Assembly: GCA_002711995.1 (NCBI GenBank)
Contig: PASN01000005.1
Location: 1-64,000 of the forward strand
Source: Halobacteriovoraceae bacterium
GTDB lineage: Bacteria; Bdellovibrionota; Bacteriovoracia; Bacteriovoracales; Bacteriovoracaceae
Length of the DNA stretch: 64,000 nucleotides
Direction of reading: 5' to 3'
Positions 1 through 7,559 of this stretch are shown here, one piece after another (the first letter of the stretch is position 1; each line of letters begins with the position of its first letter). The notes beneath the pieces are model-generated. The model ran no database searches and had not been told where the DNA came from. It worked only from the letters and a program-made list of their open reading frames with translations. The translations under genes and the position numbers were made by a program.

Positions 1-1113
1 GTGCTTAATGGAGATATACCTCAGAATCAGAGAGAAAACACTGTAGATAGATTAAAAAAAGGATTTATTGATATCCTTGTGGCAACTGATGTCGCAGCTA
101 GAGGATTAGATGTTGAGAGGATAAAGCTTGTTGTTGATTACGACTTTCCTTTTGACAAGGAAACATATACTCATAGAATCGGAAGAACAGGACGAGCAGG
201 CAAGGAAGGTCAGGCCATTAGCTTATGCGGTTATGAGGATTGCGAAAACTTGGACGCAATTTACGAATATATCGACTCGAAAATACCTAAAATGGATCTA
301 ACAGATGCTGACTTTGCCCAGGATATTGGCAGGAGACCTAGAGTAGACAAAAGGACATTGAAGGTGGTTGAGGATTCAAGAGAAAGAGAGCCAAGACAAA
401 AAAGGTCTCAAACAGATCGCAAAGACGCTCCTAAAAAAGACAACAAGAAAAGAGAAGATAGAAAAAGAGCTGAAAAACCTGAGCATAAAGACTTTGAAAT
501 TGAAAGCTATGACTTTGACCAGGCCCAAGCAGCAGCTCTTAAACATTTTGATGTTCAAGACAAGGATCTTCTTGCAAGTAAAGTCTTAGAGGAAGGAAAG
601 CGTAAATTCTTTATTTTTGGGCCAAAACTTAAAAAGTTCCGTTTCTACACCAAACCACTTAAGCGTTTGGTTCTTCCTTTCTTAATTGAAACAGTTAAGC
701 TTTCTAAGCTTGATCTTTATGTAAGCGTACATCAAGGTAGAGGAAGCCTGGATATTGTCTTTAAGGGGAAAGACCTAGGTCTTCTTCTTACAAATAGAAA
801 GCAACTTTTAAGGTCTTTTGAAACTCTAACTCAAGTGTATCTTCAAGATAAGCTTAGATCCTCAAAGGGTCTTAGAATCAATGCTTCTGTTGAGCAGCAA
901 AAAGATGACAAGCAGAAAGAAGAGGACCTTGTTCAATTGGTAGAGAAAACCAAGGCCCGCGTTAAGCAAACTAGAAGGCCAGTGGTTCTTAAAAGATCTC
1001 TAAACCCTGCGGAAAGAAGAATCATTCATAAGAGCCTGGAAGGATCAGCATTTAAATCTGAATCCCTTGGTGAAGGCAGAATGAAGAAAATAAAAATCTC
1101 TCAAGCAAAATAA
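1..1113 (+). CDS. DEAD-box ATP-dependent RNA helicase, C-terminal part (5' end cut by window)
   Basis: ATP-dependent RNA unwinding, probably in ribosome assembly or mRNA turnover. Only the second RecA-like lobe is present. It opens with LNGDIPQNQRE, then motif V (VATDVAARGLD, about residues 27-37) and motif VI (HRIGRTGRAG, about 58-67). The Walker A and DEAD motifs must lie upstream, so the GTG at base 1 is not a real start. A Lys/Arg/Glu-rich linker (about 110-165) leads to a C-terminal region of roughly 200 residues that is probably RNA-binding. Its 'GLLLTNRKQLLRSFETL' stretch looks a little like a KH-type domain by eye; this is unproven. The gene ends with a TAA directly abutting the stop codon of the convergent oxidoreductase. 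Confidence 0.9.
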   Translation: MLNGDIPQNQRENTVDRLKKGFIDILVATDVAARGLDVERIKLVVDYDFPFDKETYTHRIGRTGRAGKEGQAISLCGYEDCENLDAIYEYIDSKIPKMDLTDADFAQDIGRRPRVDKRTLKVVEDSREREPRQKRSQTDRKDAPKKDNKKREDRKRAEKPEHKDFEIESYDFDQAQAAALKHFDVQDKDLLASKVLEEGKRKFFIFGPKLKKFRFYTKPLKRLVLPFLIETVKLSKLDLYVSVHQGRGSLDIVFKGKDLGLLLTNRKQLLRSFETLTQVYLQDKLRSSKGLRINASVEQQKDDKQKEEDLVQLVEKTKARVKQTRRPVVLKRSLNPAERRIIHKSLEGSAFKSESLGEGRMKKIKISQAK

Positions 1114-2661
1114 TCAGGCGGGAGGTTGATCCTCCCACCCTTCTTCTTTTATAACATCATCTCTTACTTTTAATCCCTCTGTTGGAGGGCCTTGTAGCAA
1201 CTCTCCGGTAGCTGAGAAGCGTCCGCCATGGCATGGACAATCCCAAGACTTTTCTGAGTTATTCCACCTCACATGGCACTTAGCGTGAGGACAGACAGGA
1301 CTTAGTGCGTGAACATTATTTTGTTCATCTTTATAACAGGCCACTTGCTCTCCGTTATGAAAAAGAATCTCTCCCTCTCCAACTTTGAGATCATATGGAC
1401 TTTTTCTATCTCCACCAAAGCGATCGAGAATAAAGTCCTTGGCCGTGGTTATGTTGTGGCCTACAAAACGTTTTCCAGAGCTTGTAATATTTAAACGTCC
1501 TGGGGAGTATAGCTTAGATGCAGAATTGGACACTCCTAATATATCGTCCCCAATAATTTGTGCCGCCAAGGTTCCGAAGGTAAGCCCATTTCCTTCAAAG
1601 CCTGTCGCGTAATAAATGTTTTCCAAAGGGGAAACTTTTCCAATATAGGGAAGTCCATCAGAGGAGAGATAGAATTGTCCGGACCAGCTGGCCTCAAAGC
1701 TTTCGACATTAAGCCTCGCCTTGGCATAATTTCTTAGTTTTTCATAGGCCTTAAAGGTATCAGTTTTTTCGCCAGTTCTGTGATCTGATCCGCCAATCAG
1801 CACATGCTTGGCGCGGTCATCCCCGACCCTTCTAAGGTAATGATAAGGTTCTTGGAGATCCCACATCAACTCATCTGGAAACTCTTCTTTTAATTTCGCT
1901 AATATCATATATGAGCGATAGGGATACACTCGACTTTGAATTATAGGATGCAGGCCAAAGGGCATATGGGTGGCCATCACAAATGTTTGAGCTTTCGCGC
2001 TTACATTTTCAAGGACTGCCTTACCTTCCTTAATCTCCCTGACCTTGGACTGTTGAAATATTCGAGCGCCCTTTTGTCTTGCGGCCTTGGCCAAGCAGAA
2101 TAGATACTTTGTGGGGTGGAACCTAGCGTGAAGGTATAAGGTGAGCTTGGATTTTATTCCCATGGGATGGGTCGCCTGCTCCTCTAAAAATGCGTCAAGC
2201 TCAAGCTTCTCACACGCCTCTTTTTCTTTTTTAAGCTTTTTTTCATCTTCTTCATTATAAGCGATGAAAGCGCCAGGAACTTTTTTAAACTCACAACCAG
2301 GGGCATGATTTCTCGACAGCGCCTCTATGAAATTCATGGCCTTGAAGTTTGATTTTAGAATCATTTTAGATTCCTTTTCACCAAACCTATCCAGCAGCTC
2401 GCTAGGTCTCAGATCTGTCAAAGGATCTAAATGCGCTGAGGTTGCGCCAGTTGCTCCAGCGCCAATATGCTCCCCCTCCAACAGGACCACATCTCTACCT
2501 TGACTAGCAAGTATATAGGCAAGAGTTATGCCTGTTATTCCTCCCCCCACAATACAAATTTCACAATTTGTATCTGAGGTAAGTTTTGGAAAATAGTTAG
2601 ACACTTTCTTTTGATCTATGTCGATATCCCAGAGCGAGGGGGTGGATCTATTTCTACTCAT
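1114..2661 (-). CDS. FAD-dependent oxidoreductase with C-terminal Rieske [2Fe-2S] domain
   Basis: DAO/DadA-type flavoenzyme fused to a Rieske ferredoxin; the substrate is unknown, probably an amine or amino acid. The dinucleotide-binding motif (IVGGGITG) is near residue 39. The C-terminal 80 residues hold both Rieske cluster motifs, CPHAKC and CPCHGGRF, each with one Cys and one His ligand. I chose the internal ATG (MSRNRS) rather than the one 33 bases upstream because AAGGAG sits 7 bases before it. The length of 515 residues is normal for this two-domain architecture. There is no signal peptide, so it is probably cytosolic. It stands alone and converges on the helicase with no intergenic base. 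Confidence 0.88.
   Translation of the reverse strand: MSRNRSTPSLWDIDIDQKKVSNYFPKLTSDTNCEICIVGGGITGITLAYILASQGRDVVLLEGEHIGAGATGATSAHLDPLTDLRPSELLDRFGEKESKMILKSNFKAMNFIEALSRNHAPGCEFKKVPGAFIAYNEEDEKKLKKEKEACEKLELDAFLEEQATHPMGIKSKLTLYLHARFHPTKYLFCLAKAARQKGARIFQQSKVREIKEGKAVLENVSAKAQTFVMATHMPFGLHPIIQSRVYPYRSYMILAKLKEEFPDELMWDLQEPYHYLRRVGDDRAKHVLIGGSDHRTGEKTDTFKAYEKLRNYAKARLNVESFEASWSGQFYLSSDGLPYIGKVSPLENIYYATGFEGNGLTFGTLAAQIIGDDILGVSNSASKLYSPGRLNITSSGKRFVGHNITTAKDFILDRFGGDRKSPYDLKVGEGEILFHNGEQVACYKDEQNNVHALSPVCPHAKCHVRWNNSEKSWDCPCHGGRFSATGELLQGPPTEGLKVRDDVIKEEGWEDQPPA
1120..1150 (+). terminator. Probable rho-independent terminator of the helicase gene
   Basis: A perfect 6-bp stem GGGAGG / CCTCCC with a 5-nt loop begins 7 bases after the helicase stop and is followed by a pyrimidine- and T-rich run. 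It lies wholly inside the 3' coding end of the opposing oxidoreductase gene, where the same bases encode its Pro/Gln/Asp-rich tail. Confidence 0.55.
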
Positions 2662-2813
2662 TGGCCTCTCCTTAAAACCACTATTTAGATGCAATCCTGC
2701 TGCCCTACATAATTTAATTTCAAACTTTGGCAGTCAATTTGCTTATAGTGAATCAGCAGATAAAAACGACTCGGTCTACTTAAGACCTTTAGAAACTTAA
2801 AAAGGAGTTTGAT

Positions 2814-3056
2814 ATGAAAAAGAATATTATTTGGTTGCTTGCCCTATTGGGAATGTTTGGACTAGCTTCATGTGACAATGAGCCTTCAATTGAAGACGAC
2901 ACCATGGGCATTCAAGAGCAAGAAAGCATGTTTGAGGATGACTCCCTTATAGAGGACGACGAGATGATTGAAGACGAGCAACAAATGCAGGAGGATGAAC
3001 TCCTACAAGAAGATCCAATGTTGGATGAAGAAGGCGCGCTTGAAGAAGAGTACTAA
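2814..3056 (+). CDS. Small, extremely acidic lipoprotein
   Basis: Eighty residues. A signal peptide ends in the lipobox LASC, giving a lipidated Cys at residue 20. The mature part is almost entirely Asp, Glu, Gln and Met with no predicted fold, in short repeats of the type E-D-D/E-x-M/L. The ribosome-binding site AAAGGAG is well placed. I do not recognise a family. Such a tail suggests an anionic surface tether or a cation-binding or scaffold role, which is inference only. Its TAA interlocks with the TAG of the convergent pyrophosphatase gene. Confidence 0.8.
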   Translation: MKKNIIWLLALLGMFGLASCDNEPSIEDDTMGIQEQESMFEDDSLIEDDEMIEDEQQMQEDELLQEDPMLDEEGALEEEY

Positions 3057-3682
3057 TCTTCTTCAAACTCATTAGAATAATCGAGTAGCGAGGCGTTAAG
3101 CACTTTGAGCGCCTCGTCCGCTCCATACAAGTGGGTGATTTCAGCAACTGGCGTCTCACCAGTCTTCGGTATTTGTTTATATGTTAAAAAATAGTGTCTT
3201 AATCTATTTATAATGCCTTCAGGACAGTCTTTAACGTCTTTGATGCTTCCATAAACAGCATCGTTTTTAAGAACTGCTATTACTTTATCATCCACTTCTC
3301 CGCCATCAAGCATTCGAAAGCCACCTATTGGAATGGCCTCAAGCAAAACATCACCATGACGGATGTGTTTTTCAGTTAGCACACAAATATCCAACGGGTC
3401 TTTATCCCCTTCCAGGCCTTCTCTGCCAGTTGCGTCCACACTAAGTTTGGCAACCTTTTCATCACAGTAGGTTTTAGGAACAAAACCGTATAAGGCCGGA
3501 ATAATGTTTGAATACTTTTGAGGACGATCCACTTTCAAATAGCCTGATTCTTTATCAAGCTCATACTTTACAGTGTCGTCTGGCACCATTTCAATATAGA
3601 TGTTTAGTATATTCTTATCTTTATCCGCAAAAGGATTGATCCCATGCCATGGGTGGGGTTTTGAACCAAGTTTATTGCCCAT
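3053..3682 (-). CDS. ppa: Inorganic pyrophosphatase, family I
   Basis: Soluble cytosolic enzyme hydrolysing pyrophosphate to two phosphates, which drives biosynthetic reactions. The family I signature appears as DKDPLDICVL (about residues 94-103), with Lys where the second position is usually Gly, Ser, Asp or Asn. The three metal-binding Asp residues are present. At 209 residues it is longer than the usual 175, with an N-terminal extension (PHPWHGINPFADKD) seen in eukaryote-like family I enzymes. It overlaps the upstream VTT membrane protein gene by 11 bases, so the two are co-transcribed. Confidence 0.88.
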   Translation of the reverse strand: MGNKLGSKPHPWHGINPFADKDKNILNIYIEMVPDDTVKYELDKESGYLKVDRPQKYSNIIPALYGFVPKTYCDEKVAKLSVDATGREGLEGDKDPLDICVLTEKHIRHGDVLLEAIPIGGFRMLDGGEVDDKVIAVLKNDAVYGSIKDVKDCPEGIINRLRHYFLTYKQIPKTGETPVAEITHLYGADEALKVLNASLLDYSNEFEED

Positions 3683-4370
3683 TTTGACTCTCCAACTTCT
3701 TTGTTATTCGCTTCCCTATTTTGGCGGAAACAACTAAAAGAAGCAACACCCCGGCAATGGCTATTCCGGTCTGGACTCCTGGCTCTTCAAACATGTGCCT
3801 AATTTCTCTTCCAAGCAGCGTAAGAAGCGTTACGCCAGGCAGGAAACCGATAATGGTTCCTAAAAGAAGCTTCCAAAGAGGAATTTTACAAACGCCTGCA
3901 AAAATATTTGTAACGGTATTTGGGGCCACAGGAGCAAAACAAAGAGCGATCACTGATTTTAGTCCGTCTTTGCAGACCTCTTCGACCAGGAGGTCATATT
4001 TCTGTCCAAAGCGCTTTTTGACAACAGAAAGATCTAACCAATAACCATATGCATACCCGATAATTGCGGCCAATAAAGCGCCAAGCATACATGCAATAAA
4101 CCCATCCATTCCTGGCAGAAAGAAGACAACTGCTAAAAGCAGAGCGTTCATCGGAATAAATAGTCCATTGCCAATTCCAATGAGAACAGCAGACATTATA
4201 ATTCGAGTCTCGACGCTCTCTCCTCTAAATAGGTAGGAGAAGCCATTCTTTACCAACTGTAGAATATCGTAGTCTTCACTAAAGACTCCAAACAACACAG
4301 CGACTCCTATGGCGAGGGCAACAGGTATTAGAATAATATTTGGTGAAATAGACCTTAATTGTTGTTTCAT
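3672..4370 (-). CDS. VTT-domain (DedA/TVP38/TMEM64-like) membrane protein
   Basis: About six hydrophobic segments in 232 residues. The central region has the VTT-family layout: a G-rich re-entrant stretch (FIPMNALLLAVVFFLPG), GALLAAIIGYAYGYWLD, and a C-terminal FAPVAPNTVTNIFAGVCKIPLWKLLLGTIIGFLPG block with conserved Pro residues. Family members move or flip lipids, including undecaprenyl phosphate and phosphatidylethanolamine; the substrate here is unknown. It is translationally coupled to ppa by an 11-base overlap. The start is the ATG before KQQLRSISPN. Confidence 0.72.
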   Translation of the reverse strand: MKQQLRSISPNIILIPVALAIGVAVLFGVFSEDYDILQLVKNGFSYLFRGESVETRIIMSAVLIGIGNGLFIPMNALLLAVVFFLPGMDGFIACMLGALLAAIIGYAYGYWLDLSVVKKRFGQKYDLLVEEVCKDGLKSVIALCFAPVAPNTVTNIFAGVCKIPLWKLLLGTIIGFLPGVTLLTLLGREIRHMFEEPGVQTGIAIAGVLLLLVVSAKIGKRITKKLESQNGQ

Positions 4371-4492
4371 GCGATCAAGTAAAGCATTTGTAAAGCCGTA
4401 AGGCTAAGCATTAAGTTAGCTATGGCCTGCGCAGTTAAACAAAGCTTATACAGAACCCTAGATTGGAACATATGCTGCTTCTTATTTAAGAC

Positions 4493-4615
4493 ATGAAGAC
4501 GATATTACTTCTTTTATTAGCACTCAGCTTCTTTTCATCCTGTTCTGAGAAGCAAGAACAGTACGACCAAAGCGATGCTTACGACACAGATCAATACAAA
4601 GAAAGAAGATTTTAA
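4493..4615 (+). CDS. Forty-residue lipoprotein (short ORF)
   Basis: The ORF reads MKTILLLLLALSFFSSC followed by 23 polar residues rich in Gln, Asp and Tyr, ending ERRF. The hydrophobic leader and lipobox-like FSSC (Cys 17) make a convincing lipoprotein signal, similar in size to entericidins and lysis-type lipopeptides but with no recognised homology. The upstream ribosome-binding site is weak (TTAAG). It is the only gene I can support between 4371 and 4755; the rest of that stretch shows nothing else besides the start of a repeat unit. Confidence 0.55.
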   Translation: MKTILLLLLALSFFSSCSEKQEQYDQSDAYDTDQYKERRF

Positions 4616-4726
4616 AGGTCCAATCCTGTTGGAGCATCCTTGATTTAGAGGCAAATGCTTGGGAAGTTAGAGAGTGGAATAAAATAGATCAAACCTTGAT
4701 CAGGAAGAATCTTTCATGAGACCTTC

Positions 4727-4754
4727 AAGTCTCTGCCTTTTTAAACAGAGACTT
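4727..4754. repeat. Dispersed 3' hairpin repeat, copy 1
   Basis: AAGTCTCTG and CAGAGACTT form a perfect 9-bp stem directly after the stop codon of the leftward secreted-protein gene. It is the first of four copies in the island. The preceding bases (TTGATCAGGAAGAATC) are a diverged form of the CGATC/GATCG hairpin found in the other copies. Confidence 0.7.
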
Positions 4755-4755
4755 A

Positions 4756-5196
4756 CTAGTTATCTAGTAATTCTAGCCCGGAAACTTTGCAAATACCTTG
4801 CTTTTGAAAGAACTCTACAACTTTTCTAATTGTATTAATACTGTTAGCACGGTGTCCCTTGGACGTTGAAAAAGATTCTGAATCCTTTTCATTTACATAA
4901 AGTAAAATAAAATCATCATAATTCTCAGCTTTTTTAAGGCTACACGATCTGAACTTTAAGGTACATGGGAGGCTATTAAAGTTATTAAGTACAAATGTGG
5001 CAAGTTTTCCATCCCCATACGAATTGCCTGAATAAACTTGTGTACCATCTTCGTTCATTAGTTTGATAGTAGGTATAACTGAATACCTACCAGCATAAGG
5101 CTTCCCTGATTCAAAATAACACTTGTTATTCTCGACTTGAGTGAGACCAAGAGAAGACGTGAGAAACAGCAACGTAAACACTATAATTTTCTTCAT
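4756..5196 (-). CDS. Small secreted protein of unknown function
   Basis: 146 residues. The signal peptide is MKKIIVFTLLFLTSSLGLTQ, probably cleaved by signal peptidase I around residue 20, so the product is periplasmic or exported. The mature part has four Cys residues that could form disulfides and no motif I recognise. The start is supported by AAAGGAA seven bases upstream. A GGTTT-N6-AAACC palindrome lies 37 bases before the start, and the AAGTCTCTG hairpin follows the stop, so the gene carries both flanking modules of this island. Confidence 0.75.
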   Translation of the reverse strand: MKKIIVFTLLFLTSSLGLTQVENNKCYFESGKPYAGRYSVIPTIKLMNEDGTQVYSGNSYGDGKLATFVLNNFNSLPCTLKFRSCSLKKAENYDDFILLYVNEKDSESFSTSKGHRANSINTIRKVVEFFQKQGICKVSGLELLDN

Positions 5197-5232
5197 AACA
5201 AATTCCTTTAGACCAGTTCAATTTTATCAAAT

Positions 5233-5248
5233 GGTTTATTTTAAAACC
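5233..5248. promoter_or_regulatory. GGTTT-N6-AAACC palindrome, copy A (possible operator)
   Basis: Inverted repeat GGTTTATTTTAAAACC followed by GTGTTTAT, 37 bases upstream of the leftward 146-residue secreted-protein gene. The same element stands before two other secreted-protein genes at 24-27 bases, with a weaker copy before a fourth. Position and symmetry suggest a repressor or activator site over the promoter. Confidence 0.5.
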
Positions 5249-5305
5249 GTGTTTATAGTTTCTTTGTCTTTCAAAAAAGTGTTCATCAAACCGTGATTTT
5301 AAAGA

Positions 5306-5378
5306 CGATCATTCGTGATCGAAGTGGATTTTGTTTTAAGTCTCTGTCTTTCTGGACAGAGACTTATTCGATAGCTAG
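5306..5378. repeat. Dispersed double-hairpin repeat, copy 2
   Basis: Two palindromes in tandem. CGATCA-TTCG-TGATCG is a perfect 6-bp stem closing a TTCG tetraloop. After about 16 bases comes an 11-bp stem, AAGTCTCTGTC / GACAGAGACTT, then ATTCGATAGCTAG. The last part overlaps the stop codon of the leftward 155-residue gene, so the unit forms that gene's 3' untranslated region. No clean T-tract follows the first hairpin, so simple termination is not obvious. Confidence 0.75.
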
Positions 5379-5831
5379 ACACTGTTTCACAGCGATAAAA
5401 ACATGTGTATTATTTATTTTATTTTGAAAACATTGACCTTCAAGTAGTGATAGATCATTATTCAACATTTGGCAGATGTGAGAAGCTTCTAATTTAGAAT
5501 ATGACCCACCTTCACGTAAAGTTGAATAACATTTATCGGAAACATTGATACAATTTCTTACAACAATTGGGTTATGCCCTAAGTCTTTATTTTCTAAATA
5601 ACATTGTCCTTCAAGTAATGACAAATCATTATTCAACATCTGGCATATTTGAGCTGAGTCAGACGCACTATTTGATTCATCAGTAAGAGCATTTAAATAG
5701 CACTCATCTGCAACATTATTACAAACTCTGTTCGCAACACCAAGGCTAGAGATATCCAAAATATCGTTATAGCAACCAGCGTAAATGCTAAAACTCATAG
5801 ATAAGGTTATAAGTAGTAACAATTTTTTCAT
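5364..5831 (-). CDS. Secreted Cys-rich protein with two tandem 57-residue repeats
   Basis: 155 residues with an N-terminal signal peptide ending near IYAGC; a lipobox reading is possible but not canonical. The mature protein is an internal duplication: ICQMLNNDLSLLEGQC at residues 62-77 recurs at 119-134. The Cys pattern 37, 44, 63, 77 repeats at 94, 101, 120, 134, an exact 57-residue period, and a third unit begins at Cys 151. It is probably a disulfide-stabilised extracytoplasmic protein; I recognise no family. The element GGTATATATCCAAACC lies 24 bases upstream of the start. Confidence 0.78.
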   Translation of the reverse strand: MKKLLLLITLSMSFSIYAGCYNDILDISSLGVANRVCNNVADECYLNALTDESNSASDSAQICQMLNNDLSLLEGQCYLENKDLGHNPIVVRNCINVSDKCYSTLREGGSYSKLEASHICQMLNNDLSLLEGQCFQNKINNTHVFIAVKQCLAIE

Positions 5832-5854
5832 AGTCTAGTTCCTTAAAAGTTAAT

Positions 5855-5870
5855 GGTATATATCCAAACC
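5855..5870. promoter_or_regulatory. GGTTT-N6-AAACC palindrome, copy B (one arm altered)
   Basis: GGTATATATCCAAACC followed by ATGTTTAT, 24 bases upstream of the start of the leftward 155-residue secreted-protein gene. One arm has a single change from GGTTT. The flanking TAATGG and GTTTAT are shared with the other copies. Confidence 0.45.
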
Positions 5871-5926
5871 ATGTTTATTGTTTCTTTGCCTTTATATAAA
5901 TGTGCATCAAAACCTGATTTCAAAAC

Positions 5927-5993
5927 CGATCTTTCCTGATCGAATTTATTTCAAGTCTCTACTTTTCTAACCAGAGTTTTAATCGATAACTAG
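5927..5993. repeat. Dispersed double-hairpin repeat, copy 3 (degenerate)
   Basis: The CGATC-N6-GATCG stem is intact. The second palindrome is decayed (AAGTCTCT with AGAGTTTT), and the terminal AATCGATAACTAG matches the other copies. It sits just past the stop of the leftward 124-residue gene. Confidence 0.6.
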
Positions 5994-5997
5994 GGCA

Positions 5998-6372
5998 TTA
6001 GTATGGCGACCATTTTTTTACTTTGGCATCATAATCAAATGATCTGCGTTCATTGTCGCCACAGGTAATATGGATGGCATGATAGCTATATACAACTTCT
6101 TCCACAGAGCAATTTTCGACCCCTTTCACAGTAACTTTGCGAGAAACAGCGCCGCCTTGTAGCACATCAAACTCAAAAGAGTCTGTATCCACAAGCACTT
6201 CTTTTTTATTAAAAAATGTATCTAACAAATGCTTAGTTGTGGAAAAAAAGGTCTCTCGTTCCTGAAGAGCCTTCACTTCACCACCCATTATTCTTACTTC
6301 AAATGAGTCCAATTCAAGAGCGAAAGATGGCACTGATACCAAAAGTGTTAATCCAAGTAATAGTTTATCCAT
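5998..6372 (-). CDS. Small secreted protein of unknown function
   Basis: 124 residues with signal peptide MDKLLLGLTLLVSVPSFA, probably cleaved after residue 18. This leader is nearly the same at DNA and protein level as those of the genes starting at 8892 and 29569, while the mature proteins are unrelated. The mature part has two Cys and no known motif. The ribosome-binding site AAGGGCC is near the ATG. Upstream lies the shared box CTGGGATAATCTGATCAAGAT rather than the GGTTT palindrome. Function unknown. Confidence 0.7.
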   Translation of the reverse strand: MDKLLLGLTLLVSVPSFALELDSFEVRIMGGEVKALQERETFFSTTKHLLDTFFNKKEVLVDTDSFEFDVLQGGAVSRKVTVKGVENCSVEEVVYSYHAIHITCGDNERRSFDYDAKVKKWSPY

Positions 6373-6501
6373 AAGGCCCTTTCTTTCATTTAAGTATTAT
6401 CTTTAATTTTAATCTTGATCAGATTATCCCAGTTTTGGTGATTCCTCGCTAGACGCTTTGTAATTGTTAATATGGGTGTCAAAAAATTCTACAGTGAATT
6501 T

Positions 6502-6830
6502 GTAAGCGCCCCAAATGTTGTGCAGATTTTTAAGACTTAAGATTGAGCTATTATTTGGCCAAGATATGGCATTTTTTCGTGTCGATTATGTCGCTCTAAA
6601 AGAAATTTGAAGAAACTCACACCGTTTTTCTTGCAAGTTCCGGCCAGTGAAAGCATTAAGTCCCAGGCCCTCACACCTTCCCAGCTTTGATTGAAAAGAG
6701 AGATCTTCTGCTTAATTACTTTTTCTCGAATATCTCTTTCCACAAGGTTGTTGTGAATCTCAACCTCCGGATGCTCAAGCACATACAAAAGTAAATCAAT
6801 TTTTCATTGAACAGGATTTTGAGCAATTAC
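6502..6830 (-). mobile_element. Internally deleted IS66-like element (about 329 bp) with near-perfect target duplication
   Basis: The left end GTAAGCGCCCCAAAT matches the left end of the full element at 9065, and the right end (AACAGGATTTTGAGCAATTAC) matches that element's right end. About 1.4 kb of the interior is missing, with the junction near 6790-6804. Flanking 8-mers are GTGAATTT and GTGATTTT, a 7-of-8 match to the 8-bp target duplication made by IS66-family elements. It looks like a non-autonomous, MITE-like derivative. Confidence 0.75.
6537..6788 (-). pseudogene. C-terminal remnant of IS66-like transposase
   Basis: 83 residues covering only the extreme C-terminus of the 535-residue transposase encoded at 9099-10706. 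They include the catalytic-Glu segment NNLVERDIREKVIKQ and the closing SFFKFLLERHNRHEK. The two are almost identical apart from scattered substitutions. There is no proper start or DDE aspartates, so it is non-functional by itself. Confidence 0.88.
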
Positions 6831-6970
6831 GTGATTTTTTTTAAAAGACGTCGAATATACATGGCCATCCTGGAGTAACATTAGTGTGTGCAATAACTCC
6901 TCCTCTAATAGCACTACTTTAAAATCACCAGCCATAAGTACCTAATTTAGCGTTGAAAAATCTGAGAACC

Positions 6971-6987
6971 TATGGAATTATCCCATA
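6971..6987. promoter_or_regulatory. Palindrome upstream of the nucleotidyltransferase cassette (possible autoregulatory operator)
   Basis: TATGGAATTATCCCATA is a 17-bp palindrome with one mismatched pair. It ends 20 bases before the ATG of the nucleotidyltransferase gene and probably overlaps the promoter. Toxin-antitoxin operons often have such autoregulatory sites; the link here is inference. Confidence 0.4.
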
Positions 6988-7007
6988 AATCATGATACAG
7001 TATTAAG

Positions 7008-7559
7008 ATGAATAGTTTTGAAAAAATGCTAGGTGCCTTGAAACTCTTAAACCAAGAGTTAGTCCATAAGAACACAGATGTTGAACTTACAATCGTTGGC
7101 TCAATGGCGATCTACTTAAATCAAGAACCTATCTCTAGGTTTACGGAGGATGTGGACTTTGTAGGTTACACACCTGATCAAAGGTTCACTGAAGCTGTAA
7201 GAGCAGTCGCTCATAAACTCCAACTTCCAGAAGATTGGATTAATGATAAGGCCGATACCATTGAGCCTCTTCCAAAAAATATTGAAAACGATGTCACTAC
7301 TGATGAAAGGTTTTCAAATATCAAGCTTAGAATCATAAAAAGAAAGACTATTATCAAAATGAAAGTCTATGCATACTTTATGCGACAGGCCCAAAAGGAC
7401 TTAGATGATTTAAAGCTTTTAGCTCCTACCGCAGAAGAATTCGTCAAAGGAGTAGACTATATTAAGGAGACAATAGTTTTTCATCATGGAAAGACTCAAC
7501 TAACAAAACAGGAGGATAGTATTGAGAAATTTACACAGTTCCTACTTAACTCCTTTTGA
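7008..7559 (+). CDS. Nucleotidyltransferase-fold protein (AbiEii/DUF6036-like)
   Basis: 183 residues with the hallmarks of a minimal nucleotidyltransferase: a Gly-Ser motif (VGSMAIYL, G31-S32), then a D-x-D pair (EDVDFVG, D48 and D50), and a later KDLDDL segment typical of AbiEii/MenA-like and DUF6036 proteins. These enzymes transfer nucleotides to RNA or protein, and several are toxins of type IV systems that inhibit growth. It overlaps the downstream gene by 38 bases, so the two are translationally linked. I expect catalytic activity because both Asp are present; toxicity is inference. It sits next to the IS66-like remnant. Confidence 0.68.
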   Translation: MNSFEKMLGALKLLNQELVHKNTDVELTIVGSMAIYLNQEPISRFTEDVDFVGYTPDQRFTEAVRAVAHKLQLPEDWINDKADTIEPLPKNIENDVTTDERFSNIKLRIIKRKTIIKMKVYAYFMRQAQKDLDDLKLLAPTAEEFVKGVDYIKETIVFHHGKTQLTKQEDSIEKFTQFLLNSF

